In this document: positions 33,302-46,300 of the stretch, piece by piece
How the letters are laid out: each line of letters opens with the position of its first letter
Numbering within the stretch: the stretch's first letter is position 1
From: Trema orientale
Lineage: Eukaryota > Streptophyta > Magnoliopsida > Rosales > Cannabaceae
Reading direction: 5' to 3'
NCBI GenBank assembly: GCA_002914845.1
Contig: JXTC01000001.1
Location: 1,001,267 to 1,065,266 of the forward strand
DNA: 64,000 nucleotides
The notes under the pieces: model-generated
Seen by the model: only the letters and a program-made list of their open reading frames with translations
The model's database searches: none
What the model was told of the DNA's origin: nothing
Translations under genes and position numbers: made by a program

Positions 33302-34932
33302 TGTAGAGGCTAAATTCTACAATTAATTGAATGAGAGGCTAATAGTCACCACGAAATCGATAACATGAACTCCTTGGGACGCCTGGGGTACCTGCAAAAA
33401 CGAGACTCCGATGCTCAAGTCAGTAATAGTATGAATAAATTAATTCATGAGAATCCATTATAGGAAAGATATTTCTCTCTTCTAGGATTCCTCATAATTA
33501 TCCTATAAAATTAAGTAATTAAGTGATATCAATATATACTTACCTGATTTATCATATTTAAAATAGGATAACTACCTTATTTAAATATAACTGAATAATA
33601 GATATACTTACCTTGACAAGATTGATTAGAATCTTATTCAAATCAGATACTTACTAGAGCTTTCCCAAATAAGGCCGACTCTAGATTAGAACCGTACCTT
33701 TACAGGTCAGTTAGAAACTCCATCTGGCTCATTAGTTTCCTACTTAAACCACTTCCTCCTTTTTGACCTCCATGGACACGTGGATAAATAAATTTAGAGG
33801 AATGAAATTCAACCCCAACAATCTGCCTGCACTCCTCAGTTGAGTTTCATTAGAACTCCAGGAGTAGACATCTACTTATCGTCCAACCTCTAAAGCCAGA
33901 CAATGATATTCCAGCCACCGCTCTCGACATCACCATTTTCTTTTAAATGTGAACTAACTAATCCCAAAAACTCGAATTTAATCTTTCACATAAAAAATAC
34001 ATTATTGTTTTTTTTATTTACTATCATTAAATAGTCCTTGACTAACTCCAATGCAACGAGCTTATTATAAGGAATCTCAAACTAACAAATAAGTTTTAGA
34101 TTTTAGTATTGCATCTTAAAAGTTTGGACCTTGTCATTCACTCGCCTATTCGAAAACTCACGTTGCAACACTTAGCTTTAACCTAGATTTGAGTATTCTG
34201 TATTGGCTTCAGCTAAGAAATTCTACACTCATTCCCAAAAATTCAAACTCATGCTAATTTAGACGTCAAAACAGCCAAGTCATCCGATTTCAAACCCAAG
34301 CATTATGCCAAATTTGCTCCCACTTCCAACGAGCATGCTAAATTTGCTCCTGCTCCAATGATCATGTTAAATTCGGTCCAACTCCAATGAGCATACCAAA
34401 TTCATTCAGCTCCAACAAGCATACTAATTTTGGTCCAGCTCTAAACTTGAACATACCAATGTCATCCTAGTTGAAACTATTCAAACAAGCAAATTTTACT
34501 TCGCACCATGCTCTAACACATGTTTTTGGAGACTAGTATAGATCCAAACTCGCCAAACTCCTCATCTCACTCCTCAGCCTCTTCATCTTTCCCAAATGTA
34601 ACGAAGCTCTTGAAACTTCAATCGTCCAAATATGCTCCCGTTAAAATGTCAAACCAAGAATATGATGCCTCGAAACTATTACAAAACAATAGACTAGATC
34701 CTTTCCCGCTTCTAAAATGTTCTTATCTCACCTAGAAAAAATAAGAATTCTCTATAACATTCCATCCTTGGTCCAACTTTGGCTTCCCAACTCCTCTGAA
34801 CGAGCCGACACGAATGTTGAAGGTTGGATTTGCTTTGACGAGATAACTTTCAAGCTTGGTTTCCGATGTCTACTCCCACTTTTCATTTGAGATGTGCTTC
34901 TCCACTTCAACATTTGCCTTGCTCAACTAATG
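33302..34932 (+). mobile_element. Left arm of a giant inverted repeat: LTR plus gag-like start
   Basis: The arm begins TGTAGAGGC; TCTACA at 34222-34227 would close an LTR of about 926 bases (TGTAGA...TCTACA). The LTR-like part contains CCTTGGGACGCC and GACTCCGATGCTCAAG. It is followed by a run of about seven units of 25-30 bases containing CCAATGAGCATACCAAATTC (34300-34460). Then comes a coding remnant at 34520-34930 (SSERADTNVEGWICFDEITF, KLGFRC), like the N-terminal domain of plant gypsy-type transposon proteins (PF04195-like). Several frame breaks and stops are present. No primer-binding site is obvious after 34227, so the LTR limits are an inference. Confidence 0.65.
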
Positions 34933-35097
34933 CCAAACTCCTTGAGGCTTCTATTTTTGATGTCCACTCCCACCTTTCAAGGCTGGCCCTTTTAAGTTTT
35001 TAGAAAATGTCTTATACTTCATTGCGTCCAAATTTTTAAGCGGAACAAAAATGGTTTGCATTAATCATTCAAAGTGGCAAATATGTTCATAGCGGTT

Positions 35098-37090
35098 CAT
35101 TAGTTGACCAAGGCAAATGTTGAAGTTGAGAAGTACAACTTGAAAGAAATGTGGGAGTGGACATCGGAAACCAAGCTTGAAAATTATCTCATCAAAGCAA
35201 GTCTAACCTTCAACATTCATATCGGCTCGTTCGGAGTAGCTGGGAAGCCAGAGTTGGACTGAGGATGGAATGTCATAGAGGATTCTAATTTTTTTCTAGG
35301 TGAGATAATTTTAGAACCGAGATTTTTAAAGGGTGTAATCTATCATTTCTTGGTAGTCTCGAGAGTTCATCTTCTCGGTCCAACATTTTAATGGGCGCAT
35401 ATTTGGACGGTTGAAGTTTTGAGAGCTTAGTTAGATATGGGAAAGATGAAGAATTTGAGGAGTGAGATGAGGAGTTTGGCGAGCTTGGATCTATTCTATT
35501 CTCCAATAACATGTTTAGAGCATAGTGCAAAAGAAAATTGGATGAAAAAAAAAAAAGAGACAATGAAAAAAAAAAAAATCAAGGAACGTAGATGAGCATC
35601 TAAGAAAAATTGAAATAAACAAGATAAAAAATGAATAAGAACACTTACTCGGTGAATGAAGAACTTTGGAGACAATAGGATGGGGAAAACTTTGAGAGGA
35701 AATGAGAGCTTCGAGTATAAATGAGATTTGAGGGGAATTGAGAGATGAGGGTGAGGTTTTTTTTATAGAGAAATGTGCTAGCTTTTAGATTTGAAATTCA
35801 AATATGGGGGGAAATCAAATCAAGTACCATAAAGAGAGAAAATCAAAATTTGAAATTCGAATGTATGGGTAAGATTGCTTTGATCTTATGGTCGAAATCA
35901 AGTGGGAAGTTAAAGTCCTTAATCCATGCATTGATGCGGTGTGCAATAAGAGGGTGGCATGTGTCTTGCTTGGTTTGGTGAGTGTAATATCTGATGGCTC
36001 AAGGATTTCGGGCGGAATGAAATTTGCCCATTCAAGCAGTTTCAGCTACATGAAATTGGCGTGTTCAGGTTTGGAGTTGGGCCAAATTTAGTATGCTCGT
36101 TTGAGCTGGATGAATTTGACTTGCTCATTGGAGCTGAACCGAATTTAACATGATTGTTGCAGCAGGAGTGAATTTAGCATGCTCGTTAGAAGCGAGAACG
36201 AATTTGGCACGCCCAAGTTTGAAATTGAACTTGGCTATTTTTGACGTCTAAATTAGCATGAGTTCGAATTTTTGGGAATGAGTGTAGAATTTTTGAGCTG
36301 GAGCCAATATGGAATACTGAAATTTTGTTTAAAGCTAAGTGTTGTAATGTGAGTATTCGAGGAGGCGAGTGAATGATAAGGTCTAAGATTTCTAGATACA
36401 ATACTGAAATCTAAAACTTATTTGGTTAGTTTGCAATTCCTTATAATGTGCTCGTTGCATTGGATTTAATCAGGGGTTACTTTATTATAGTAAACAAAAA
36501 ATTGATGGGACAGATTAGATTCGAGTTGATTTGGGATTAGTTGGTTTACAGTTGAAAAAAAAGATGATGTTGTTGAGAGCAGTATCTGGAATATTATTGC
36601 CTGACTCTAGAGGTTGGAAGATAAGTAGATGTCTACTCCTTGAGTTCGAGTGAAACTCGACCGAAGATTAGGGAGCTAATTATTAGGGTTGAATTTCGTT
36701 TCTCTAAATTTATTTGTCCATGTGTCCAAAGAGGTCAAAAGGAGCAAGTGGTTTCAGCAGAAAACTAATGAGCCAACTAGAGTTTCTAGCTGACCTATAA
36801 AGGTACGACTCTAGTCTGGAGTCAATATTATTCAGGAAAGCTCTTGTAAGTATCTGATTTATTATTTAATTGTATTTAAATAAGGTAGTTATCCTATTTC
36901 CAATAAATACATATGGATTTTCATAAATTGATTTACTCACACCATGACTGCTTTGAGCGTCAGAGTCTTTTTCTTACAGGTATCCTTAACGTCCCAAGGA
37001 GTTTCGGTTACAGGTTTCGTTGTGAGCATTGGCCTTCCGTCCAATTAATTGAAGAATTCGGCCTCTACATTGAAGGATTCGGCCTCTACA
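35098..37090 (-). mobile_element. Right arm of the giant inverted repeat
   Basis: The reverse complement of the left arm along nearly its whole length: GGCCTCTACA at the outer edge (twice, ending at 37069 and 37090), GTCCCAAGGAGTTTC, CTTATTTAAATACA words, the GAGCATACTAAATTTG repeats, and a minus-strand gag-like remnant at 35285-35563 (SSPNSSSHSSNSSSFP) that mirrors the left copy. The arm is about 360 bases longer, mainly from extra sequence at about 35535-35780. Arms are clearly diverged, so the structure is not recent. A 165-base single-copy spacer (34933-35097) separates the arms. Confidence 0.7.
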
Positions 37091-37361
37091 TGATCCACCG
37101 TTACAAAATATCATTGGTACAAATTATTCTTTGAAGAATATCAATTCTTGATTGTCGTATCGAGTCTACTGACTATACTAGTGCAAGTAGTCTCTTTATA
37201 GATGCACTTAAATTTCCAAGCCCTTTGACCATAGAAAACTTTGTTCTTACTATAGAAACAAAATAAATGACAATAATCCAAGGCATTCTTCTTAGATTAT
37301 GAAAAAAGAAGAAGAAGAAGAAGAAGAAGCAATATTATTGTTTTTCCCTCTAAATTTTAAT
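37091..37361. other. Gap between the inverted repeat and CRY3 (3' flank of CRY3)
   Basis: This short stretch contains the CRY3 3' untranslated region on the minus strand, including a GAA-rich run at 37305-37330 (read as TTC). The edge of the inverted repeat therefore sits less than 300 bases from the CRY3 stop codon. Confidence 0.6.
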
Positions 37362-40300
37362 TTATCTTCTCTGCCCTCTTGTTTGTCTATGTCCGAAATT
37401 GTTTTTTCTGGCGGCGAAAGCCATGTCTCGGTTTTGGTACCTGGTAGGACTCCCGAACTTGAGAGGTACAACTTGCTCAACGTATGATTTTCCAGGAAAG
37501 TTCCTTCTATCTTTTGGGAGTGATCGCAATTGTGGCAACCAATATGCTACATACTCACCTTCAGGATCATATGTCTGCGCCTGGAAACATATTAAGTATT
37601 ATCTTTAGCACATGTAAGTGAAAAGTGATTAAAAGCTCTTTTATCCTCTTCAAGCCACAAATTCTCTTTTCTAGACTAGGTTTTATGTCACAAAACTCTA
37701 TCAAAACGCCGCCTAGAATCACAAATGCTAGAATCACAAATGCTAAATGACTATTATCATTTCGAGTTCAAACCTTATTTTCTATTTAATGGGAGTTTGT
37801 TGGGTTTTCTCCCTTTTTAAGCAGAAATCACCGGGAAAGTTCAACAAGAACTTCAAATATAGGTTGTCGTTATGCATCAAGGCAAGCAACATTTTTTTTT
37901 TTAGTTTATTTGTTTAGATAGTGAACAAGAGGTTTGATCAACAAGAAACTTGCTAATATCAGCAAAATTTTGAACTATAAATTGACTTGATATCTATATT
38001 AGTCAGCCCCAGTCCAAGAAACTATCCAGTCTTCCACAGGTATTCGGAAATTTGAATTCAGGTCTTTGTTAGTCAAATCCTTCTGCTTGGAATAACCAAC
38101 GAAAAAGAAAATAAAATAAAATAAGAGGCCTGAACGGACTTACTTGTTTGGGAATGCTGAAGTAACGATCTTCTCTAGGGTCATTTCCGACTCCTGAATA
38201 GAAAAGGGCATACGATAAAATGTCCATTCAAAGATCTTATAAAGCACAACGTCAGAAAATACGGTATATATTTGGCAATTGCAGATCAACAAGCAACATG
38301 CCCCCTCGAAATTGTCCTGGTTTTTCACTTGGTAATTAAGTTTGACAAGTGTCTATCAAAGATTCCCTGCCACACCCATCGTGGATTTTTTCAACTTCTA
38401 CATGACATAAATTCTCAGTTGCTCAACAACAATGTAGAATTACAAGTGTTACACCACAACTTATGGAGTTTTCTTGACATTCTAGCATGGCTCATTTAAA
38501 CAAGAATTATTTCGGGTTTAAAATTGTTCTTTGGAGTCAAAAAAGTAAAAACATATACAGCCAGAGTTGTCTGGTATAATTATACAGGTCAAACCATTTT
38601 CTATAATCATGGTCATCTTGCTGCCACAACTTATCCATGCTAATTGAAGAAAATTTACAAACATTGAAAAAAAGGGGGAACGTATAAATTCAGGAACTCA
38701 TACTGACACATGGATGACACAAAAATACACATAAAGCATTTTCTCAATAAGTAAATAAAAATTACCTGCCCCATAGGTCCAATTTCCATAGTTGGAGCAT
38801 GGATCGTAGTCCAAAAGGCATGTCTCAAACCATTCAGCCCCCATACGCCAGTCAATTCCCATATCTCGTACAAGAAAGGAACACACAATCTGCAGAAAAT
38901 TAGACAACATCCATCATCTAAAAATCCTAACTGACAGTTTGCAAGATTCCAAAGAGAAGAATGATGGCATATAGTTTTACATTACCGGACTAGCAATTCT
39001 ATGATAGAAATTACTCAAATCGCATTTGCAATTACATTTCAAAATGCAATAAGGTTACCTGCCGTCCGCGATTCGACATAAATCCAGTTGTTGCTAGCTC
39101 TTTCATGTTGGCATCAATGAGAGGATACCTACAAATTAAACAAGCTAATGTTTAGTACAATAGCGAGAAGCTTTGGTAAATGTAGTTGGCAAAAAACAAA
39201 ATAAAAAGAATGCAAAAGCTTCCTGGACTTCTAAATGGGACATGCATATAATTGTCTGAAGTTATTCTCCTTCCAAGTATACTCCTTAAAATAGGTTCGC
39301 AATAAAATTTCCAAACATAAACATATCACTAAATATTTTTACTATTTTTCTTCCTGCTTGAGTAATTAAAAACTAACTGAAAAGGCAGGATCTTACCTAT
39401 GATTATTCATTTTTATATGTCCATGCTATTAAAATCTTTTTTCTCAGTTATTTTGAGAGAGATAAATAGCCTACCCTGTATTGCCATCTCTCCAGGATTC
39501 AAACAATTTGCTGTCTTGGCTCCATCTTTGCTCCACTTTCCTTGGTCCACCTAAGGAAAAAGGGTTTCATGATACATACAAAAGAGAATTGACGTGAAGC
39601 AAAATTTTCATGTCAATGTCAGAATCAATAAGCAATAATGTGCTGTTGAAACAACAGTGAACAAACAACATATTAAATTTCAACATACAAAACATTGAGA
39701 TATGATAACAATTTCTACCTAAATGGAACAGGGCATTGCCATATTTGATTGATAGGAATCTGAAGTAGTCCCTCCATATTAGTTCAAACAAAACCCTGTT
39801 CATGTTAAAATAATGGTTGAAAGAAAATCTATGATAAGGTTTTTCAGCCCATGTGGAAGATTGTTCTGAGGCATTTAGAGGCTTTCATTTTGGTTTTAGC
39901 CTGAAAGGGATATATTGACAGTTCAACATGCCCATACTACTTCAAGCTAGAAAATGAATTCCAAACGATTTAACTGGGATAGAGAGACTATGATACCAGT
40001 ATGTAGAATCATTTGCTAGCCTTTCATTTTCATATCTTTTAACCTGAAGATAGTAATTGAAACCAAAGGAAAAATTAGTCTCAGTTTTCAGTATCTTAAG
40101 TACTTGTGCAAACTGTAACATAAAAAGAAAAAAAGAAAAGAAAAAAAGGAGGAACAACAATTGACCTCTTCATGTATTAAACGTGGAGAGAGACTTCCTG
40201 AAGCAAGCCATGGAGAAAATTTTGTTGAGTAATCAGGTCCTAACATCCCATTTCTGGTCTCTTTGTATTTCCTGAGCAAATCCTGAAAATACATGGAAAA

Positions 40301-43300
40301 AATGACACATTATTCCCAGCATTAATGCTCCATGGAACATCGCATAAACTATAGAATCTAAAGTTTGAAAAAAAATCCTACTGTTTAAAATTAGAGAGGA
40401 ATTTCTTTTAATTTTATTTATTTATTTTTTTCCTTAGATTCACCATTGACCTGTATGTTGTTCTAAATAATCCGCTTGCTTCCTTTCAATAAATGTAGTA
40501 ACAAAGCGCTCTTTTACCTCGTCAATGATGTCTCCGAAAAAATAAAAAAAAAGAAAAAAAGAAAAGAAAAAAAAAGAGAAAACAACAATAACAACAACAA
40601 CTGCTTAAGAGAAGATAGATTAACAAATAAAAAACTACAATATATGGGATAGGATCCATTAGTGACTGTCTGGAATGTACTCATCTCAAATTTCATCATG
40701 ATAAATGTTTGGGATTTCACCCATTAATCTCAGACTGTTAAAATCTTGTTATACGTGTCTATCCTTTAAAGTATCCTAAACACTTAGGAGTTTAAGTCTA
40801 AGTGGAATTGATGAGGGAGAATGATGAGGAATATAAATAAGCTATATTAGGAATCTATATGATTATTATTAATTAGACTATTTTAAGTTCAAGTAATTAT
40901 GTTTTATTTAATTATTAGGTTTTATTTAGTTTTGAGTAACTAGTTTAATGTTTCCTTTTTATATTTGTTTCTACGAGATATCACTTTCCTAGTTTTGTCT
41001 AAGAGCTTCTCTATAAATAAGCTCTCTTATGTTCATTATTTTTAAGACTTGATTAATGATATACGACTATTCAGAAATTCTCTCTCTAATATTCTCTCTC
41101 TCTATCTAAAGTTCTTCATCTTCTTATCTAAATTCTTCTCTTATTCTTCTTAAATCTCTCTCTTTCTCTTCTTTCTCTCATTTCTTCCAAAATTTCACTC
41201 TTGTTCTACATCAAGAATTACGTGTAATTGAAGAGGTTGGAAACCTGTGGACTCTTGATTGCATGAAAATATAGCAAACACAACATGGGATAACATTTAC
41301 CTTAATAGGACTCATTCTAATTGGTAGTTCTAGTCGGCGGATTATATGGGTTACGAACCATGTAATTAGAATCAGATTAGACTTAGGACTTTAGCACACA
41401 AGTTTATCTATCTATACAAGCTCATGCGACATCCATATTTTGTACACTTGGGCATAAGGTTATAGAGAGAGTGAGAGAGCTAGAGAGAGTGAGGGAATTC
41501 TCTTGTAGACTTAGTGAGAGTACTTTGAGTTTTCCGAGTAGACAAAAAACTGTGAGAGTGTGTAAATTGTTCTTTTCTTAGTGAAATGCTTGTCAGTGGT
41601 CTCCGTGGATATAGGCTATATTTTATAGCTAAACCACATTAAACAATTTGTCTTCTTGGGTGCGTGAGTATTTTCTTTATTTGTTTTCGGGTTCTAATCC
41701 TACTCTAAGAGTTAGAATAAATTAGTAATGGGTCTAAATTCATAACAAGTGGTATCATAGGCAGGTTGTTTCGATGGGGACTACTGCAAAGTACGATTTA
41801 GAGAAGTTCAATGGAAAAAACGATTTTGAGTTATGAAGAATGAAGATGCGGGCATTGTTGGTTCAACAAGGGTTAGAAGAAACAACAGCTACAGGGGTTT
41901 GGTTAACACTAGAGGCGTTTTACATGAAAAAATCGTTGGTGAACCATTTGTATTTGAAACAACAATTGAAGACCATTCTTAATCTTGAAAACATAGATGT
42001 AAAGGTGGAGGAAGAAGATCAAGCAATTCTCTTACTGAATTCGCTTGATCTTACAATAATTTTGTTGAAACCATGATGTATATTCATGAAACTCTGTCCG
42101 TGGAAGAAGTACAATCGGCATTGAACTCTAAGGAATTGAAGAAGCAATCGGAAAGCAAAAGTGGAAACAATGGTGAAGGACTCACAGTTCGGGGTAGATT
42201 CGAAACTAGGGACGCCGAGAACGAGAACAAATCACGGTCGAAATCTAGGAAACATAAGTGCTTTATATGCCACAAGTAAGGGAACTTTAAGAAGGATTGT
42301 CCGGATAGGAAGAAAAAAGAGACCAACAAGCAAAGTGATTTGAGTAAGGCAGAAATAGTGTCAGATAGATATGGGAGTGTCGAGGTACTTACAATCACAA
42401 GCCAGGATGTAGTTGGGGAGTGGATCTTAGACTCTGGTCGCTCATTCCATACGTGTCCTAATAAACTTAGTTTCATACCTTCAACCATACTAATGAAAGT
42501 AAGGTTTTATTGGGGGATAATAAGGCATATACAGTAGCTGGTATAGGAACGATTAAGCTGGGATTAGAAGATGAAAGTGAGGATATTGCAGGAGGTGAGA
42601 TACGTTCCAGAACTAAAGCGGAACTTGATTTCTCTAGGAGTTCTTGATAAAGATGGTTACAGTTTCAAGGCTCAAGGTGGAGTCCTGAGGGTATCACTGG
42701 GTTCATTATTATACATGGGAGTTTTAAAAGGCGAACTTTATGTACTAAATGGGAAAGCCCTTATAGGAGAAACTGCGGTAACGACTGATCAAGAGCAATC
42801 AAACACAAACCGAATGCTCGGTCATATTAGTGAGAGGGGCCTACATGAATAATCCAAACAAAGTCTACTAGGAAATCAAAAACTTTCGAGGATAGACTTC
42901 TGCGAATACTGTATACATAGAAAGGCCTGTAGAGTGAAGTTTAGGAAGGGGATTAACAATATTAAAAGGATCTTAGACTACATTCACTCAGATCTTTAGA
43001 GACCCGCACGTGTAACTTTGACGGGTGGCAGCAGGTATTTTTTGTCACTAGTTGATGATTGCACTAGGATAGTTTTGGTATACATTCTAAAGCATAAGAA
43101 CGACAATTTCGAGAGTTCAAACAGTAGAGAATGTCGATCGAATACCAAACAGGCCAGAAGATCAAGAAACTAAGAACACACAATGGCCTCGAATTCTGTG
43201 AAAACTTGTCTAAGGAATTCTGCAGCAATAACGGAATAGCACGACACCATATAGTAGGAGGGACTCCACAACAAAATGGCTTGGCGGAACACATGAATGG

Positions 43301-46300
43301 AACCATTTTGGAGCAAGTAAGATGCATGTTATCTACTTCTGGACTACCTAAAAGTTCTTGGGCAGAGGCAATGTCAACGACGTGCTACTTGATTAATAGA
43401 AGTCCATCTATTGCAATAGAGCTCAAAACACCAATGGAGATGTAGTCGGGACATCCTGTTAACTATGAAAATTTACGGATTTTTGGGTGTGTAGCTTATG
43501 CGCCTATGAAGTAGGAAAACTAGAACCTAGGGTTAAGAAGTGCATATTCTTGCGGTATCCAGAAGGTATGAAAGGCTACAAATTATGGTGTATTAAGGAG
43601 GGTAATCAGAAGATAATTATAAGCCGTGATGTTACCTTTAATGAGAATGAGTTGTATCCTTCTTCGAAAAAAGGGTCGAATGTTGACAGGGATAACAAGG
43701 AAGCGAAAAAACAAGTTGAGGTTGAGGTGGAGCCAGTAGAGGTAGCCTCATACTGAGATTATCGACACAGGAAGGTAACCAGAAGAACACGAGTTAACTG
43801 AAAAGGAGGAGCAACCTGTGGATAAGTACATTATTGCCAGAGATAGACCAAGGAGGGTTACGAAGCTATGAACAAGGTTCAGATTGGATGATATGGTTTC
43901 TTTTGCTCTTACTATTGCAAAAGACATAGGTGATTCCGAACCAAGAAGATATATGGAATTTGAAGACAGTGCAAAGTGGGCAAAAAGCTATGGATGAAGA
44001 GATAAACTCTTTGAAAAAAAAAATCAGACCTAGGTATTAGTGGACAAACCTGAGAGACAGAAACTGGTAGGATGCAAATGGATATACAAGAGGAAAGCTG
44101 GGATTCTGGTAGTGTAGACGTCTAGGTACAAGGCTAGATTGGTCACAAAAGGATTCACTCAAAGGGAAGGGATTGATTTTAACAAGGTATTTTTTCTTAT
44201 TGTTAAACATAGTTCCATTAGAATTCTACTTTCTTTAGTTGCTTATGAGAATTTAGAACTGGAGCAAATGGATGTAAAGGTTGCTTTTCTACACGGAGAA
44301 TTAGAGGAAACAATCTACATACAGCAACCTCAAGGCTATTTGGAATCAGGGAAGGAACACAAAGTGTGTTTACTTAAGAAGTCTCTTTATGGTCTTAAGC
44401 AATCTCCTCGTCAGTGGTATAAACGGTTCGATAAATTTATGCTCAAGGAAGAATTTACAAGGAATGACCATGACAACTGCATGTACTTCAAGAAGCTTGA
44501 TAATGGTATAGCAGTATATCTACTTTTATATATGGATGGCATGTTGATTGGAAGCAAGGATAAGATGGAAGTAGATCGTATAAAGCGACAACTATATGGT
44601 GAGTTTGAGATGAAAGATCTAGGACCGGCCAAAAGGATCCTAGGGATGGAAATTACGAGAGATAGGAAGGATGGTATTCTGTACCTATCACAGGAAGGAT
44701 ATGTGCAGAAGTTCTTAGAGAGATTCAACATGGATAAGTCCAAGGCTATGGGTACACCTATTGCTCAACATTTCAAGCTTTCTAAGGATAATTCACCGAA
44801 AACTGTTGGAGAAGAAGAGTATATGGAGAGGATTCCTTATTCTAGTGCTGCAGAGTCATTGATGTATGCTCTGGTTTGCAAGAGGCCTAATTTATGTCAT
44901 TCGATGAGTGTGGTTAGTAGATACATAGCGAACCTTGGGAAAAAGAATTGGGAGGCAATAAAATGGGTCCTAAGATACTTGAGAGGTACTACTTCTATTG
45001 GTTTGGAGTACAGGATAGGGAAAGAAATAAATGTACAAATAATTGGGTATGTTGATTCTGATTATGCGAGTGATTTAGATACCAGGAGATCACTGACTGA
45101 GTATATTTTCAAGCTTTGTGGAAATAAAGTTCGTTGGAAAGCCAATTTGCAACCGGTGGTAGCGTTATCAACGACGGAAGTATAGTACATTGCTGCGACT
45201 GAGGCGGTAAAGGAAGCTATGTGGCTGTGGGGATTGGTGGAAGAACTTGGCATTAAATAAGAGCATATGAAAGTGTTTTGTGACAGTCAAAGCGCACTAC
45301 ACTTGATTTTTAATCAAGTGTATCATGAGAGAATAAAACACATTGATGTCAGACTTCATTTTATTAGTGACATTATTTCCATAGAGATCGTTAGCATGGA
45401 GAAGGTTTCTACAGAAGATAACCAGCAGACATGTTGACAAAGGCAATCCCGACAGCTAAGTTCAAGCATTGCTTGGACTTGGTGAATGTGAAGACCCTGT
45501 GAGCCCCATAAGGGGCGTTTGGAGACTGCAAGTGGCTAAGAACTTTAAAGAACATCTAAGGTGGAGAATTGTTGTACGTGTCTATCCTTTAAAGTATCCT
45601 AAACACTTAGGAGTTTAAGGCTAAGTGGAATAACGTGTAATTGAAGAGGTTGGAAACCTATGGACTCTTGATTACATGATAATATAGGAAACATAACACG
45701 GGGTAGCATTTACTTAAAGTAGGACTCATTCTAATTAGTAGTTCTAGTCGGTGGGTTATATGGGTTACGAACCATGTAATTAGAATCAGATTAGACTTAG
45801 GACTTTAGGACACAAATTCATCTATATATAAAGCTTATGCGGCAACGATATTTTGTACATTTGGGCATAAAGTTAGATTATAGAGAGAGTGAGAAAGCTA
45901 GAGAGAGTGAGGGAATTCTCTTGTAAAGTTTGTGAGAGCACTTTGAGTTTTTCGGGTAGATGAAAAACTGTGAAAGTGTGTAAATTATTCTTTTCTTAGT
46001 GAGACGCTTGTTGGTAGTCTCTGTGGGTGTAGGCTATAGTTTATAGCTGAACTATATTAAATGATTTGTTTTCTTGGGTGTGTGAGTATTATCTTTATTT
46101 GTTTTTGGAATCTAATCCTACTTTAAGGGTTAGAATAAATTAGTAGTAGGTCTTGGCGCCAAGTCCCATGAGACGAGAGAGTGGTAACTAGTATTTTTTT
46201 ATTTTTTATTTTATTGTTTCAGTTGCAATGTCTTGTAAAAGCAACCTCACCCTTCTCTATCCATATAAAAAGAAAAACAATAAAAGAACGACCATTAACA

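Larger units (their letters stand above)
40747..46153 (+). mobile_element. Decayed Ty1/copia LTR retrotransposon in CRY3 intron 5, antisense to the gene
   Basis: 5' LTR 40747-41747 (starts TGTTATACGTG, ends CATAACA) and 3' LTR 45570-46153 (starts TGTTGTACGTG). Both contain CCTTTAAAGTATCCTAAAC and CTAATCCTACT. The 3' LTR lacks its last dozen bases: the sequence jumps to TTGGCGCCAAG, so no target duplication can be seen. The primer site TGGTATCATAGG (41750) follows the 5' LTR and resembles the initiator-Met tRNA site; a purine tract AAGGTGGAGAAT precedes the 3' LTR. Stripped of its own insert, the 5' LTR is about 590 bases. The element raises the intron to about 6 kb. Confidence 0.93.

Noticed and set aside
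33302..37090. Ordinary LTR retrotransposon with two LTRs
   Set aside because: The two long copies are in opposite orientation, whereas LTRs are direct repeats; the coding remnants also point at each other.
37299..37608. Plus-strand frames over the last CRY3 exon
   Set aside because: Antisense shadows; the minus strand joins in frame to the rest of CRY3 and has the family C-terminus.
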